From Angiostrongylus vasorum (taxonomy: Eukaryota > Nematoda > Chromadorea > Rhabditida > Metastrongylidae), in the NCBI GenBank assembly GCA_018806985.1, contig JADANN010000434.1, positions 1,922,001 through 1,986,000 on the forward strand: 64,000 nt of DNA. Reading direction: 5' to 3'. The position numbers were made by a program, and so were the translations under genes. Positions 44,150 to 54,837 of the stretch are shown here, piece after piece. The notes under the pieces are model-generated. The model was not told the origin of the DNA. It saw nothing but the letters and a program-made list of their open reading frames with translations, and did no database searches. The stretch's first letter is position 1, and every line of letters starts with the position of its first letter.

Positions 44150-44304
44150 ACGAATACTGTGCTAGTTTTTTTGCATAAAAATCGTTTTATCTGCTCTGTT
44201 TTTTGGCTGATATGTTCAGCACGACATCAATTATGAAAGGCTTAGCACATCGGAAGCTAATATGCGTCCAGAATGATCGATGTTACGTTGATAGGGCAAT
44301 ATGG

Positions 44305-44577
44305 ATAAAGGATAAAGCTCTCGGCGTTGAGCAACCCCTGATGGATGGGCCATGTATTCGACTTCATTGAGCACCGTTTGGAGGTGATTGAATGCATATC
44401 TGGCCTTACAATGGGTCGCGGTGGCCTACCGATGTATCAAATCAGTGATAGTCTCCTCCCACACAACTCTGGCGCCGTTTTGTTGACGCCGGAGGAATGG
44501 AAGCTTAAGTGAGCCTGGACGCGTGATCAATTGCTTGTGTATTAATGCGCGCCTCTAGCCACTGAGCTACAAGTGCA
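44305..44577 (-). mobile_element. SINE-A copy, 3' side of the chitin-binding gene
   Basis: Worn head (minus TGTAGCTCAGTGGCTAGAGG resembles a normal tRNA box A). About 155 bases past the stop codon. Confidence 0.75.
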
Positions 44578-45007
44578 TTTTATGGCTAAACATGTATCAA
44601 ATAAATCCGGAATTTCCGTGCAACTAACAGAGACATCTTTGCTGCTGAGGTGCGATGTATAAAGAAGAGGGTTGCCGCCTGCCTGTCAAAGCCACACAAC
44701 CTGTGAAAGAGCAGGATTTCTTTCAAAATTGGATAACATGTGAGCAAAGACCACATCTTCCTTGCAAAACCCTGTCACAATAAAGCAAGCTTTTCTTAAA
44801 CCCAATGAAAGCTGTTGGTTGCCGGTGGTAGTTCTCTGCAAACATTTAAGCTTTCCATTCTCATCGTTGCTAGGGAAAAGGTGTAATTTGATGAATGCGA
44901 AAGCACTCCATTGTTAGGACTGCATTACTTAATAGACCTCCTTCCTTTAGAAGAGAGTGTTATCAGTGTCCACATAATTCGTACTTACTACGAAGAGAAA
45001 GATAACA
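44578..45007. other. Intergenic, no feature recognised
   Basis: First stretch right of the chitin-binding gene. No convincing polyadenylation signal or ORF was seen. Confidence 0.4.
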
Positions 45008-45335
45008 TAGTAGTTCAGTGATGCCGATAATCGCGAGCACGGCGCTGGTTCGACCACTCACAACGCTCATCACGCTCGTCATTTCTCGTTAGTCCGAATG
45101 TTGGTACCAGACTTGTCTGGGGAAAAAGTTCGCTTTCTGCAGTCCATGTGGGCGCTCTAGCCTGGCTAACTCAGGATCATCGAGTCGACAAGGATTCAAC
45201 GACATAAGTGTCGAAAGTAAATTCCTCACACATCGGCCGAACTCACTTGAAGAAGATGGAAGGCTTTCGTGGATTACAAACGCCAGGAGGCGAATCGAGT
45301 GCAATAAGCGCTAGGATCTGCATAGTTGATGTGAA
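45008..45335 (+). mobile_element. SINE-B copy
   Basis: Box B GCTGGTTCGACCACTC. The central module GTTGGTACCAGACTTGTCTG is well kept. Confidence 0.75.
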
Positions 45336-46599
45336 ATAAGTGTTGTGAAAAATGAACTATTATGTGTACCGTTAGAGAATTCTCACATCCAATGTCTGCA
45401 ATCGAAATTCTTCAGTAAAGTTTCCGTGGCAAGGCTAGGTCTTCTTCATGTTTCTTTTGATTTTTCAAAACAAGGTTGCCATTTAAGTGCTCTTCTCGTC
45501 TTCTTAAGCTTCGATCTTCGACCCTCTAGTAGTTGCTGAGTTGGACAGTATCAGTCAACCAATGCCTTGTGGTGGCTCGTTGAAAACTGGAGAGCTTCTT
45601 TGTGCTATGTGGTGCTTCGTTCTCTTCATCTATTACAGTTCTCCATTTTTTTTTAGTTTTGTTCATAGATATTTTGTAGTTTTCGTAAGATTTGATACTC
45701 TTCCCTTCTCCACAGTAAATTTGAAACCGAAATTAGCTAGCTTAGAAATTAGGCGATTAATTTCTTTTATTCACCATTTACCTATTTGCTTTGTATATTG
45801 AAGTTTCTTATCATACTAGATGAATGTCTGGGACATCTATGGCTACCTTCGAATGCATTCAGTGCCAGAATCCAGCGAGGCAATTTGGCTATCCTCAAGA
45901 TGAATGAAGGGCCTCGTAGGAACGATGTGGTGCTTTTCTTATTCTTCAAGCAAACCTTTGAGCATCTGTGATGAGCGGCAGAATGGAAACACACCTAAGC
46001 GTCGCTTGTTGACAGGTCAATCAAACAATATGAAGGTGAGCTCGATATACTAAAGGGCAAAATCAACAATGCGAATAACTGTTAAGAGCCAAATGAGCAA
46101 ATCGGATAAGCTAAAAAAATTTTGAACTTTTCCTAATTGCCTGACGACTGGGTGTATTCGATGTCACAGCGTTATTCCTGTTTCGGAATAAATTCCGTCA
46201 GATTTGTCGTCATTCCACTTCGTAGTGCTCTTTTCCATCACCTAATTCCGAGAACACACTGGTTATACACCGGTCTAAACAATATTTTTATTTTTCAATA
46301 ACTACAACAGAACACTTTACATCTGAGCATAAACATCTGAGAAATTGAGAGAAACATTCGATATGGTGGACGAGCGGCGGCGTTGATCATATCCATGAAA
46401 GGAACCGGAGAGGTGGACTTTTATTCTTCATGTTCAACTTATTTAGCGCTTCTTTTTTTTCACGGGACTTTGTGCTATGGTTTTCTTTTTCTCCGATTTG
46501 GCTCCTTGAATGAAAAACAAGACAAAATTATAATATATGCTTTTATCTATAGAAAATATCAAGTTCGTCCGCGAAAGGTGTGTATTTGTTCCCAATTAG
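45336..46599. other. Intergenic, no feature recognised
   Basis: Short open frames on both strands (for example 45541-45801 plus, 46383-46634 plus) are T-rich and without motif. Confidence 0.35.
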
Positions 46600-46812
46600 A
46601 AAGCTGTGAATTCTCAAAGAATCGAAAAACTTAACAACGCTGAGGAATTCGAAAGATTTCTGTGGGCTAGATTGGAATCATGACACCAAGAGAAGAAGGA
46701 AAATGAGGTCGACGAAACTTTTCCACGAGTTCTTAAGCATTGGCACAGGTGGAAAGTGAACGAACGAACGGAGAGCGAGGATAAGCTTGCGGTTGAAAGC
46801 ATGACTCAGATG
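46600..46812 (+). pseudogene. Coding-like fragment, unknown family, one internal stop
   Basis: A frame opening after TAG at 46597 reads LNNAEEFERFLWARLES, then TGA (46681-46683), then ENEVDETFPRVLKHWHRWKV and on to SMTQML. The composition (Glu/Trp/Arg, no low complexity) looks like real protein. The frame continues into an Arg/Trp-rich part that is the shadow of the minus-strand ORF. No family is recognised. Confidence 0.25.
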
Positions 46813-47071
46813 TTAAGTATTGTTCAATGGCGATGGTTCAGGAATTTGTGGAGAAGGCGGTTTATCATCGCCCATTGGAAGCGTGTCAGCCGTGGAACTC
46901 TCTCGAACAAGAACCAAATGGTCTGCATCATGAGCAGTGTCGAATATCGCCGGGACGTCAACGACATCAGCCGGTGTCGCTGTGTTGTTCTCCGGATTAG
47001 GAGCATCACCACTTAGTGCCGCCTCCTCATTTGCACTGGAAATCGGAGGTAGTAGGGAAGATGCTAAAGGC
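46813..47071 (-). CDS. Possible last exon of a minus-strand gene, acidic Pro/Ala-rich
   Basis: On the minus strand an acceptor TTACTTTTAG is followed by a frame with SSANEEAALSGDAPNPENNT, DVPAIFDTAHDAD and a Pro-rich end (PPSPQIPEPSPLNNT), then TAA (46813-46815). A possible preceding exon (about 47123-47190, IVMTDSTKTTRREGELWIEW) would leave a 53-base intron, but its phase does not match. It is therefore unresolved; it could equally be a decayed gene. Confidence 0.25.
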
Positions 47072-47550
47072 CTAAAAGTAAACGTCAATAAGTAGATGAA
47101 GATTTATGCGACGGTGTTATAAACCCACTCAATCCATAGCTCGCCTTCCCGACGAGTCGTCTTCGTAGAATCGGTCATTACGATGTCAATATCTGAAGAA
47201 GTTGCTCAGAATTCTTGGAAACCGATCTGGCTCCACGGCCAATAATTCTGTCGCTCTTAGATGCAAAGGTTGACTCCGTTCATAATTTCTTGGATTTTGT
47301 CGAGTTCTCAAAAACAACATTGAGGTCATAAATTCACACCTACTCCAATCCTGGTGAAACCTTTTTTCTCTATGTAAATGTGCACTCTGACCAAGAAATA
47401 CGTGACCAGTTCGAAATAAGCTAATCTACGAGAAATGTATCGTTTTTTACAGATAACGTTGTTAGTGTTTTATGGAGCCACAGAGTAGGAAAAAGCACTC
47501 TAAGAACTGTTGAGAAGGAAAGAGAAAAGTCGTTTACAATCATAAAAGAA

Positions 47551-47823
47551 TAAAGGATAAAGCCCTCAGCGTTGATCAATCCCTAAGAGATGCACCATGC
47601 ATTCTGCTTCATTAAGCATCATCTGGAGGTGATTGAATGCATATCTGACTTTTACAATGACTAGCGGTGGCTACCGATGTATCGAGTCAGTGCTTCTATG
47701 CTACCAGACAAGTCTGGTACCAATTTGCTGACCCTAAAAGGATGGAAGGCTTGGTAGGCCATGGTGTGAGGATCGATAGCACGTGTGTTGCAGGGCGCCT
47801 GCGACCATTGCGCCACACTCACC
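47551..47823 (-). mobile_element. SINE-A copy
   Basis: Tail at left in plus sense (AAAGGATAAAGCCCTCAGCG). Head at right has GTGTGGCGCAATGGTCG on the minus strand. Confidence 0.8.
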
Positions 47824-48287
47824 CTTTACAATCGTACTCAATTGATATTATTAGGTTGAACTGGTTAAACTGCATACTATCAACGATTTCAACAGTGAAA
47901 AAAAATCGATGAAAAATACTGCCGACCATTTGCAACACGTTGTAGAAATAAAAAAATTTACTTTAGTAAGAATACAATGCTTTGAAATGGTCAGGTGAAG
48001 ATGCAGATGAGGATGAAAATCGTTGTACCCACCTTCATTTATAAAAAGTAATTCGTTGTTTAGAAAAACATTGATGAGTTCTTGGGAGCAGAAAGCGCAC
48101 TGGATAGTGATTTATTAAAATAATGCTCGCATAACCACTGGTTGGTTTAAGCCTTCGCCTAGGTCAACCAACTCATTCATTCGTTCGTGGTTGTTAACTT
48201 TGTACTAAACTTTTCTCTAAGAAGAGCTTTCTCCGATTCATAAAAACTGACAATTGCCTATGCTGAACATTGGTAACGATATGCTTA
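47824..48287. other. Intergenic, no feature recognised
   Basis: Lies between SINE-A and a SINE-B fragment. Nothing is supported. Confidence 0.4.
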
Positions 48288-48475
48288 GGTTATTCCAGAA
48301 TTCCAGGAAGAACCTTTTTTCAGCGTTATTCAAAGTCATTCAGGAAGAAGACCAAATCCTCAAGTAGCAGTCGAGTCGATGCGCAAAATCCAAAGATCCT
48401 TCTGGATTACGGATGCGAAGAAACGAATCGAATGATAGAAATGCTGTGATCTGTACAATATGTGATGTCAGGCCA
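48288..48475 (+). mobile_element. SINE-B 3' half
   Basis: Only the distal body (ATTCCAGGAAGAACC to ATCTGTACAATATGTGATG) remains. Confidence 0.6.
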
Positions 48476-48517
48476 TGTAAACATAAATGATTGAAAAATG
48501 ATTATTTCCGGGCATTA

Positions 48518-48760
48518 CAGCTCGGGGTGGAATCGAACTAGCTTAGGATGCAATTTCACGTTCTAAAAGGAAAGTAGTAGGAGAAGATTTGAGGTTGAAA
48601 TGTCACTGTTATGTACAGTTTTTTTGATTGAAGATTTTGATTTTCTTTGTGACGGCATAACAATGACATTTCAACCTCAAATCTTCTCCTACTACTTTCT
48701 TTTTAGAACGTGAAATTGCATCCCAAGCTAGTTCGATTCCACCCCGAGCCAACCAAGCCT
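48518..48760. repeat. Near-perfect palindrome, about 100-bp arms
   Basis: The left arm (48518-48620) is the reverse complement of 48658-48760, with few mismatches around a loop of about 40 bases. Both arms include the SINE-B box B region (CTAGTTCGATTCCACCCC on the right). Confidence 0.8.
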
Positions 48761-49038
48761 CTGATCCCTCCGGGGTTGGGAAACTGGTACCGGACTTGTT
48801 TGGGGGAAAAACTCACTCTCTGAAATCCAACTGCGAACGCTCCAACTCGGCTATCCCAGGACTCCAGGGAGAATTGCTCGACCAGCATTCTACGACATTA
48901 AAGATGAAATGAAAATCCTCAAGCAGCAACCAAAGGCACACGCAAAAGTTGGAAGATTTTCGTGGAGAATGGATGCGAAGAAACGAATCGAACGTGAGGA
49001 GTGGTGGGATTCGTGCAGTAGGCGTGAAGATGGGTCAT
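48712..49038 (+). mobile_element. SINE-B copy overlapping the right palindrome arm
   Basis: Well-preserved body: CCTCCGGGGTTGGGAAACTG, TACCGGACTTGTTTGGGGG, and the 3' end GCGTGAAGATGGGTCAT. Confidence 0.75.
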
Positions 49039-49633
49039 AAAAAAAATTGTATCTCTCGACGTTTTCTATACCGACCTCGTGTCAGCTCAATCATTTGGAA
49101 AAATGAATGACATTTTACTTGAAAGGACGATGGATTGATGAAAAAAAAGATGAGTTTAGAAAATAATGAAAAGGAAAGCTGCGAGAAATCTCGTCCATGC
49201 TTCCTTCTGACCTCGAACGAAGGCGTAAGTGTTGCAGAACTGAACGACAGCGTTCAGTGCGTGTTTAAAGACATCTTCGCCTCGCCACATCGATACCACA
49301 CACAACTCGCCCGCATGCGATGATGTTCGTCCACTCTTCTTCAACATCGCAGATTTCTGAGGCAAAAACGCATTTCTTAACTCAAAGAAATTCATACTCA
49401 AAGAAATTACATTTAAGCCTACCTCAGAAGAGAAATAAGATCTGGATTGCTTTTTTCAAAACAAGTTTTATTCTCTCGTGGATTATGCAGCACCATAAGA
49501 TATATCAATTCTCTCATACATTCCAGTAAGAAAACTTACTAGCGATCTACAAAGGTGTAGGTCGATTTAGCGCTGATGAGTTGATAGTAGTTTCATTTGT
49601 GAGGAAAAAATCGCACACAATTGTTAGAGCCAA

Positions 49634-49916
49634 GGGCGCGTGTGGCGCAGTGGTCGGCGGCACCCTGCAACACACACGTGGAATCGATCCCCGCGCCCAT
49701 GGCCCACCAAGCCTTCCATTCCTCCGAGATCGGCATATTGGTACCAGACTTGTCTGGGAGGATATCAACACTGGCTCGATAGATCGGTAGGCCACCGCGA
49801 GTCATTGTAAAGGCCAGATATGCATCCAATCACCTCCAAACGATGCTTAATGAAGTTGAGTGCATGGCGTATTCCTCAGGATTTGACCAACGCCGACAGC
49901 TTTATACTTTTTATTT
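49634..49916 (+). mobile_element. SINE-A copy, close to consensus
   Basis: Head GGCGCGTGTGGCGCAGTGGT, box B GGAATCGATCCCC, central GGTACCAGACTTGTCTGGGA. One of the least diverged copies here. Confidence 0.88.
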
Positions 49917-50255
49917 ATTTTAATTTGTAGAACCGTTCCGTTAATTGCACCGTAGTTTGGGCATAAACCGAAAAACTCCACTCGCCGTACATAACTGTTC
50001 CACAAACTTAACTCACAAAAGAGAATTGCACTTTTCGCTTAATGGTTTTTAAACGTGTATAGTGAAAAAACCAGCACGAAAAGCTTGCTAAGCTTCGCCA
50101 AACCTGGCTTTTGCCTGTGGTGACCACCTCAAGAATCTCCTAATATGGCTAGTTAGAGATTGCTAGAGGAAACGAATTTATCCGGCATGGGAAATGCCCG
50201 TCAAATAAAATTGTGTTATGGACTACATAACTTCGGACGATAATTCATTGAACCA

Positions 50256-50537
50256 TCACAAAAACGAGGAAAGTAAACCACAAATCTCGAGAAAAAAAAA
50301 GCAGCATTCAATCCGTGCCTTTACGACGTCATGACTTGGCTTCAGCATTAACATCTCGGTCGCCTTGAGATTGGCGTTTTCGAGAGCGGTGAACAATGCG
50401 CCGAGTAGTGAACGACACAGGACATTACTTGAAGTGTAGATGAAAACCTGAATGCAAAAAGTGGTAACAACAGAAAAAAAATATGGATCGATGCCTATCT
50501 TTACAGTGACTCCTCTGAATTGTTTATAAACGAGCAT
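50256..50537 (-). CDS. Uncharacterised minus-strand ORF or exon
   Basis: A 93-codon frame. An acceptor-like TTTTTGCATTCAG ends at about 50452 in minus sense and is followed by VFIYTSSNVLCRSLLGALFT and ALENANLKATEMLMLKPSHD. A donor-like GTAAAG follows at about 50324. The stretch between looks like a real 43-codon exon of mixed composition. No family is recognised and no partner exon was found. Confidence 0.25.
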   Translation of the reverse strand: MLVYKQFRGVTVKIGIDPYFFSVVTTFCIQVFIYTSSNVLCRSLLGALFTALENANLKATEMLMLKPSHDVVKARIECCFFFLEICGLLSSFL

Positions 50538-50549
50538 AATGAAAACTAT

Positions 50550-51150
50550 TTATTCAGCCCCTTGTGATCGCTCTTGTTACCTTTAGATCAGGAAGAGGTG
50601 ATAGACAATGAAACTGCCATGTAAGCAACACGGCACATTCTTAGAGATTTAATCTATAAAAATCACGCAGAAACTCTCTAATGCAGCAGAGAAAGGCCAC
50701 AATAATTATTTTTTCCTAGTTAGCAGAAGAAAAAAAAGCCCAAAGAACATAATTCTGCACAGTTCCATAAGTGGGCACAAACGCCTTTCATATTTTCCGA
50801 ACGAAGTAGCTTCATACGCTAATAACAAGAGAAAAGCTATGCTTCTAGAAAGAAAGCCAAAAGAAAAACTGTGTGAAGGGTTTCCAAAAAATAGTTGACT
50901 TGTTACGCAAGCGCTGCTTTACCCAGTCTTCCTTCACTTTCAAATTTACACAATCGTCAAAGTGAAAGACCACGATATCACGACGGCCTTACGATTTTCC
51001 GTTGTCAAGCGATCGGCAATTATGAACGAACGCCTTCCGCAAACCTCGATAACCCGCTTATTTAAAGTATTTGGGGGCAAAACTCGCTTATCTATCGGAT
51101 GACTTTTATTCATACAGAGAATACTAATCACTTGTAGTAATTCCCATGAA
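50550..51150. other. Intergenic, no feature recognised
   Basis: A minus frame at 50946-51131 has no motif. Nothing else is supported. Confidence 0.35.
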
Positions 51151-51243
51151 AGACTTTTCTATGAACCTCAGCATCGATCCAATAACTCTTTGTACTCTTG
51201 CTGAGCAAACATTAGATGCTACTTTACTCTTTGTTAATGGAGA

Positions 51244-51280
51244 AGCTGACGTTTTGTCAGATTTCGCCTTTCTCAGAGCA
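51244..51280 (-). ncRNA. Hammerhead-like core, degenerate
   Basis: The minus strand reads CTGAGAAAGGCG, then CAAAACGTC, so both CTGANGA and GAAA are damaged. Confidence 0.3.
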
Positions 51281-51483
51281 TGGAAAGTCATGTTGACTGC
51301 AATCTACCCAACCAAGCACCTCCATAACCAAACAGAAGATGCTAAACCAAGATTTCAGTCACATCGAGCACAGAACAGCGTCTCTGCACACTGGTGGAGG
51401 CAAATCTTGGTTTAGCATTTTCTATGTTTAGTTATGGAGGTTATGGCTGGATGAATAGATTGAGGTCAACTAGTCCTTTACAG

Positions 51484-51520
51484 TCTCTGGGGAAGGCGAA
51501 ATCGGCCGAAACGTCAGCTT
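51484..51520 (+). ncRNA. Hammerhead-like core, one core change
   Basis: CTGGGGA-A-GGCGAAATCGGCC-GAAA-CGTC. A6 is changed to G. Confidence 0.35.
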
Positions 51521-52049
51521 TTCCGCTAATAAACAATGAGGTTGCACCTCGTGTTTGCTCAACGAGAGTACAAAGAATTAGTAAAAACCTTGTGCAGGCT
51601 TAGCAATAAAAACAAGATATTGACTGTTTGGATTTCTGTCTTCGGAGTCGAGAGTCAGTTACCGTACCCACCTACTTTCCACCCTACCCTACTCTATTAC
51701 TGCATGGAAATTGGCGAAAGAAACCTTATTTACCAACTGGTCATTCTTTCCCATTCCTTTCTAGTCATTCCGGTGTTAAAGCTTTTTCAATTCAAATCCA
51801 ACTCGTCTTTTTCAGTTTCTAGAGGTGAAAGAAGAGAATGTTGTATATTGCCATTGTTCTTTCGTACGTTTACACGTCAGTTTGAAGTGCAATATTGACT
51901 GTGGAGTTCAAAATGTGTACGACTTTAAAAAAATGCAGGGTTGTCGCCAGCTCTAATTTTTTTTCGGATGGCGCTTATTTCTAGCAGGATTTTTCCGAAC
52001 GTATTCTAAAGGACATACCGTATCACGATAATCTCGGATGACGACATCG

Positions 52050-52265
52050 CTCTTGTCGTCAACTCTGTTCATTCGACATCCGCACAACGATCGCAGCATC
52101 AGATGACTGACGTGATTTTCCCGTGAGACCATGCAGTACTACCAGTGAAAACCGTAAGCGATTGTCGTTTCTGCAAGAATCCATCAACGGCTTTGTGTAA
52201 CCGATTGAAGACCTTCGACTATGGAAAAGCGCCCGTCGACAAGGCTCTCACACTCAAACAAATTT
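52050..52265 (-). pseudogene. Coding-like minus-strand fragment, unknown family
   Basis: The minus frame reads CLSVRALSTGAFP, stop, then SKVFNRLHKAVDGFLQKRQS and LTVFTGSTAWSHGKITSVI, stop, then CCDRCADVE. The peptide between the two TAG/TGA stops has no low complexity and resembles worn coding DNA. Family unknown. Confidence 0.2.
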
Positions 52266-52564
52266 GAAGAGAAACAAAAAAGTAAAAAGAAATTCCTTTC
52301 ATTGACATAAAATCTCTGAATTATAAAGTTCCTAGTATCGGCTGACGATTGAAATGCACACCAGGTTATTGAGGTCGTGAATTACTTTGCTCCAGTTTGC
52401 CGAAGGAACCTATTAGGGTAAGCCTTGCAAGCGCACTAATGCGAAAAAATAAGTGCATAAATGGGCCAATAAATCAATACATTAGTAAAGAAATTCCAGA
52501 AAAACACTGCTGCCATGGAATCAGGAATTTGAAGACGAGCTCGTTTTTTTTTGCAGTAAGGATC

Positions 52565-52700
52565 ACATGTAGAGCAGTGGTTATAAGTGCATGCTCTACA
52601 AAACAACACGCGATCCTTGGTTCGATCCGACCGTTCACCAAGCGTTTCATCCCTCATGGACCAGCAATTTGGTGCCAGACTTGTCTGTAAAGACAAAATA
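52565..52700 (+). mobile_element. SINE-A 5' part
   Basis: Head GTAGAGCAGTGGTTATAAGT, box B TTGGTTCGATCC, and the central module to GTCTGTAAAGAC. The 3' half is absent. Confidence 0.65.
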
Positions 52701-52866
52701 GCACGGATTTAATAGAATAATAGAACAAGACAAGTTATCAGATAGGCCATGCAGGAACTCACTCATCTCTGTGATGATCAAAATTTACGTGATGACCTAA
52801 CTTCTACAGAAGTCTCAGATAGAACAATGGTCGTCTCCAAATTTAAACCAACGTGTCTAGGCTCAG

Positions 52867-53142
52867 AGTGGGTGTGGTGCAGCGTTCGGAGGGCGCCCTG
52901 CAACACACACATGGAATCGATCCCAGAGCCCATGGCTTCCATCCCTCCGTGGTCGGCAAATTGGTGCCAGACTTGGCTGGGAAGGTAGCAGCACTGGCTG
53001 GATACATCGGTAGGCCACCGCGAGTCATTGTAAAGGCCAGATATGCATTAAATCACCTCCAAATGATGCTTAATGAAGTCGAATGTATAGCATCTCCCTC
53101 ACGGATTGATCAACGCCGAGAGCTTTATCCTCTATCCTTTAT
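52867..53142 (+). mobile_element. SINE-A copy
   Basis: Box A GTGTGGTGCAGCGTTCGGAG. About 12 bases are missing around CCCATGGC-TTCC. Confidence 0.82.
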
Positions 53143-53410
53143 CTAGGCTCAAAGTGAATTTCATTAAAATCAATAGAAATACTCAAATCTGCAAATATTT
53201 GCCTACAGGATGAAACCCCTCTTGCCAACTAGAATGAAATTCTAATTTGATGGAGCTCATGATATATATTCGTTCCACTTTTTTTGCTTCAAGGCCTATA
53301 TTTCCTGTGCATTATTTGTGTTTGGAGCTCCCTTTGTTCCGTTGGAACTTTTAAATACTCAAATTTCGTCATCAGTTTTTTTTGAAATTTATAATTCTAA
53401 GCCTATCTAA
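53143..53410. other. Spacer between two SINE-A copies
   Basis: AT-rich, no feature seen. Confidence 0.4.
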
Positions 53411-53411
53411 A

Positions 53412-53696
53412 TGGGCGCATGCGGCGCAGTGGTCGGAGGCGGCCTGCAACACGCACGGAATCGATCCGCGTGGCCGGTCCACCAAGACTTCCATCCCTCC
53501 GGGGGCTGCAAATTGATAACAGCCTTGTCTGGGAGGATAGCAGCACCGGCTCGATACATCAGTAGGTCACCGCAAGTCATTTTCAAAGCCAGATATGCAT
53601 TCAGTCACCTCCAAACGATGCTTAAAGAAGTCGAATACATAGCGCATGGCTCACGGATTGATCAACGTCGACATCTTTATCCCTTTTTACCCTTTT
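53412..53696 (+). mobile_element. SINE-A copy
   Basis: Box A GCGGCGCAGTGGTCGGAGGC, box B CGGAATCGATCCG. Same orientation as the previous copy, 270 bases apart. Confidence 0.82.
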
Positions 53697-54324
53697 AAGC
53701 CTGTCTAAAAAAAATATGCACTCGACTGATGGAATGCTGTGAAGTCTCCTGTACAAACATATAAAGCCCTGAGCTGCTGACACTACTGTGATCGAGAAAT
53801 TACGGCAACTTTTGCAAAACGAGCACTTCCTAACGAAATGATTGAGTTGGTGCGGTATTATGGATCACTAGGGATTGACAACGCCGAGTGCTTTAACCGT
53901 TTACGCTGCAGTTGACGTCATAATCAGAAGTAAATGTCATATTATGCTCAGTGCGCTTCAGAAGCACAGCAATTCGACAAACTTAAGTAAAGGATGAATA
54001 AGTAGTGAAATCGCGAACACGTAGCTGATGAAGCATACACAGAGTGGGTTAATCCATTAGAGAGACATGACGCCACATTAGTGTTCTATTCATGGAAATC
54101 ACTGGCGTGAATGGATTTGGCTTGCCAAGTGAATAAAAGATTGAGGCCAAGGGAAAGCATAACGGTGAAATATTAGATAAGTAGTCTACAAATGTAACTA
54201 AATCAGCATGATATGAAATCCCGTTACACAGTGATTCCAGTTGAGATCGAACCAGTAAGACTACGCGCACTATTTCAGCATAAAACTAACCAGTAGGAGT
54301 ACGTGCACTAATTTAGCATTAAAC
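53697..54324. other. Intergenic, no gene recognised
   Basis: TCACTAGGGATTGACAACGC near 53866 is a scrap of a SINE-A tail. Nothing else is supported. Confidence 0.4.
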
Positions 54325-54398
54325 TATTGCTAGTATCGATGTCTTTCTTCAATAAACAGGCACGAAGTTGTTATTATAGATTTATTAGGATACAATAG

Positions 54399-54432
54399 CT
54401 GACGTTTCGGCGGCTTCGCCTTCTTTAGAGCC
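54399..54432 (-). ncRNA. Hammerhead-like core, left arm
   Basis: The minus strand reads CTAAAGA-A-GGCGAAGCCGCC-GAAA-CGTC. The G of CUGA is changed to A. Confidence 0.45.
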
Positions 54433-54573
54433 GTTTATTTGTTGTAAGTATTTAAGTTTGTTGATGGATAGTTGAGTTGAGAATGACCTGACCCAGACAC
54501 AGTTATCGCTCATGTTTTTACTCTGTGCGGCTGCTATCCATCAACTAACTTAAATACTTACAACAAATAAACG

Positions 54574-54608
54574 GCTCTGAAGAAGGCGAAACCGCCGAAA
54601 CGTCAGCT
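54574..54608 (+). ncRNA. Hammerhead-like core, right arm, intact
   Basis: CTGAAGA-A-GGCGAAACCGCC-GAAA-CGTC with a 4-bp GGCG/CGCC stem II. The best-preserved core in the window. Confidence 0.6.
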
Positions 54609-54837
54609 ATTGTATCCCTAACAAATTTATAATAACAACCTCATGTCTGCTTATTGAAGAAAAAACAGCGAATTATCAATCAATGCCGAGGTTAACAGAA
54701 AGTCGGTCTTGGATATTGCTAGTATCATCGTTGCTGTTTAAGAGGTGCCAGTGAATTGTAATCTTGATAACAAACAATTTTATTCAGTGTCTTCGACCTC
54801 GGACGACAACTTAAATGAAAGTATCTTGAATAAGGGA

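Larger units (their letters stand above)
51152..51580. mobile_element. PLE-derived fold-back element
   Basis: Inverted ends: TTTGTACTCTTGCTGAGCAA on the left and the inverse TTGCTCAACGAGAGTACAAA on the right. Hammerhead-like cores lie at 51244-51280 (-) and 51484-51520 (+). Internal arms share CAACCAAGCACCTCCATAAC with its inverse. Target duplication not resolved. Confidence 0.65.
54338..54713. mobile_element. PLE-derived fold-back element with 13-bp target duplication
   Basis: Flanked by exact TATTGCTAGTATC at 54325-54337 and 54714-54726. Arms of about 115 bases (54351-54471 and 54535-54650) are nearly perfect inverse copies around a spacer of about 60 bases. The right end has ATCAATGCCGAGGTTAACAG, the same 3' end as the first PLE in the window. 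The exact duplication suggests a recent insertion. Confidence 0.82.

Noticed and set aside
49634..49710. tRNA genes suggested by box A and box B in SINE-A, B and C heads
   Set aside because: No copy folds into a full cloverleaf with an acceptor stem, and each is followed by the same non-tRNA body.
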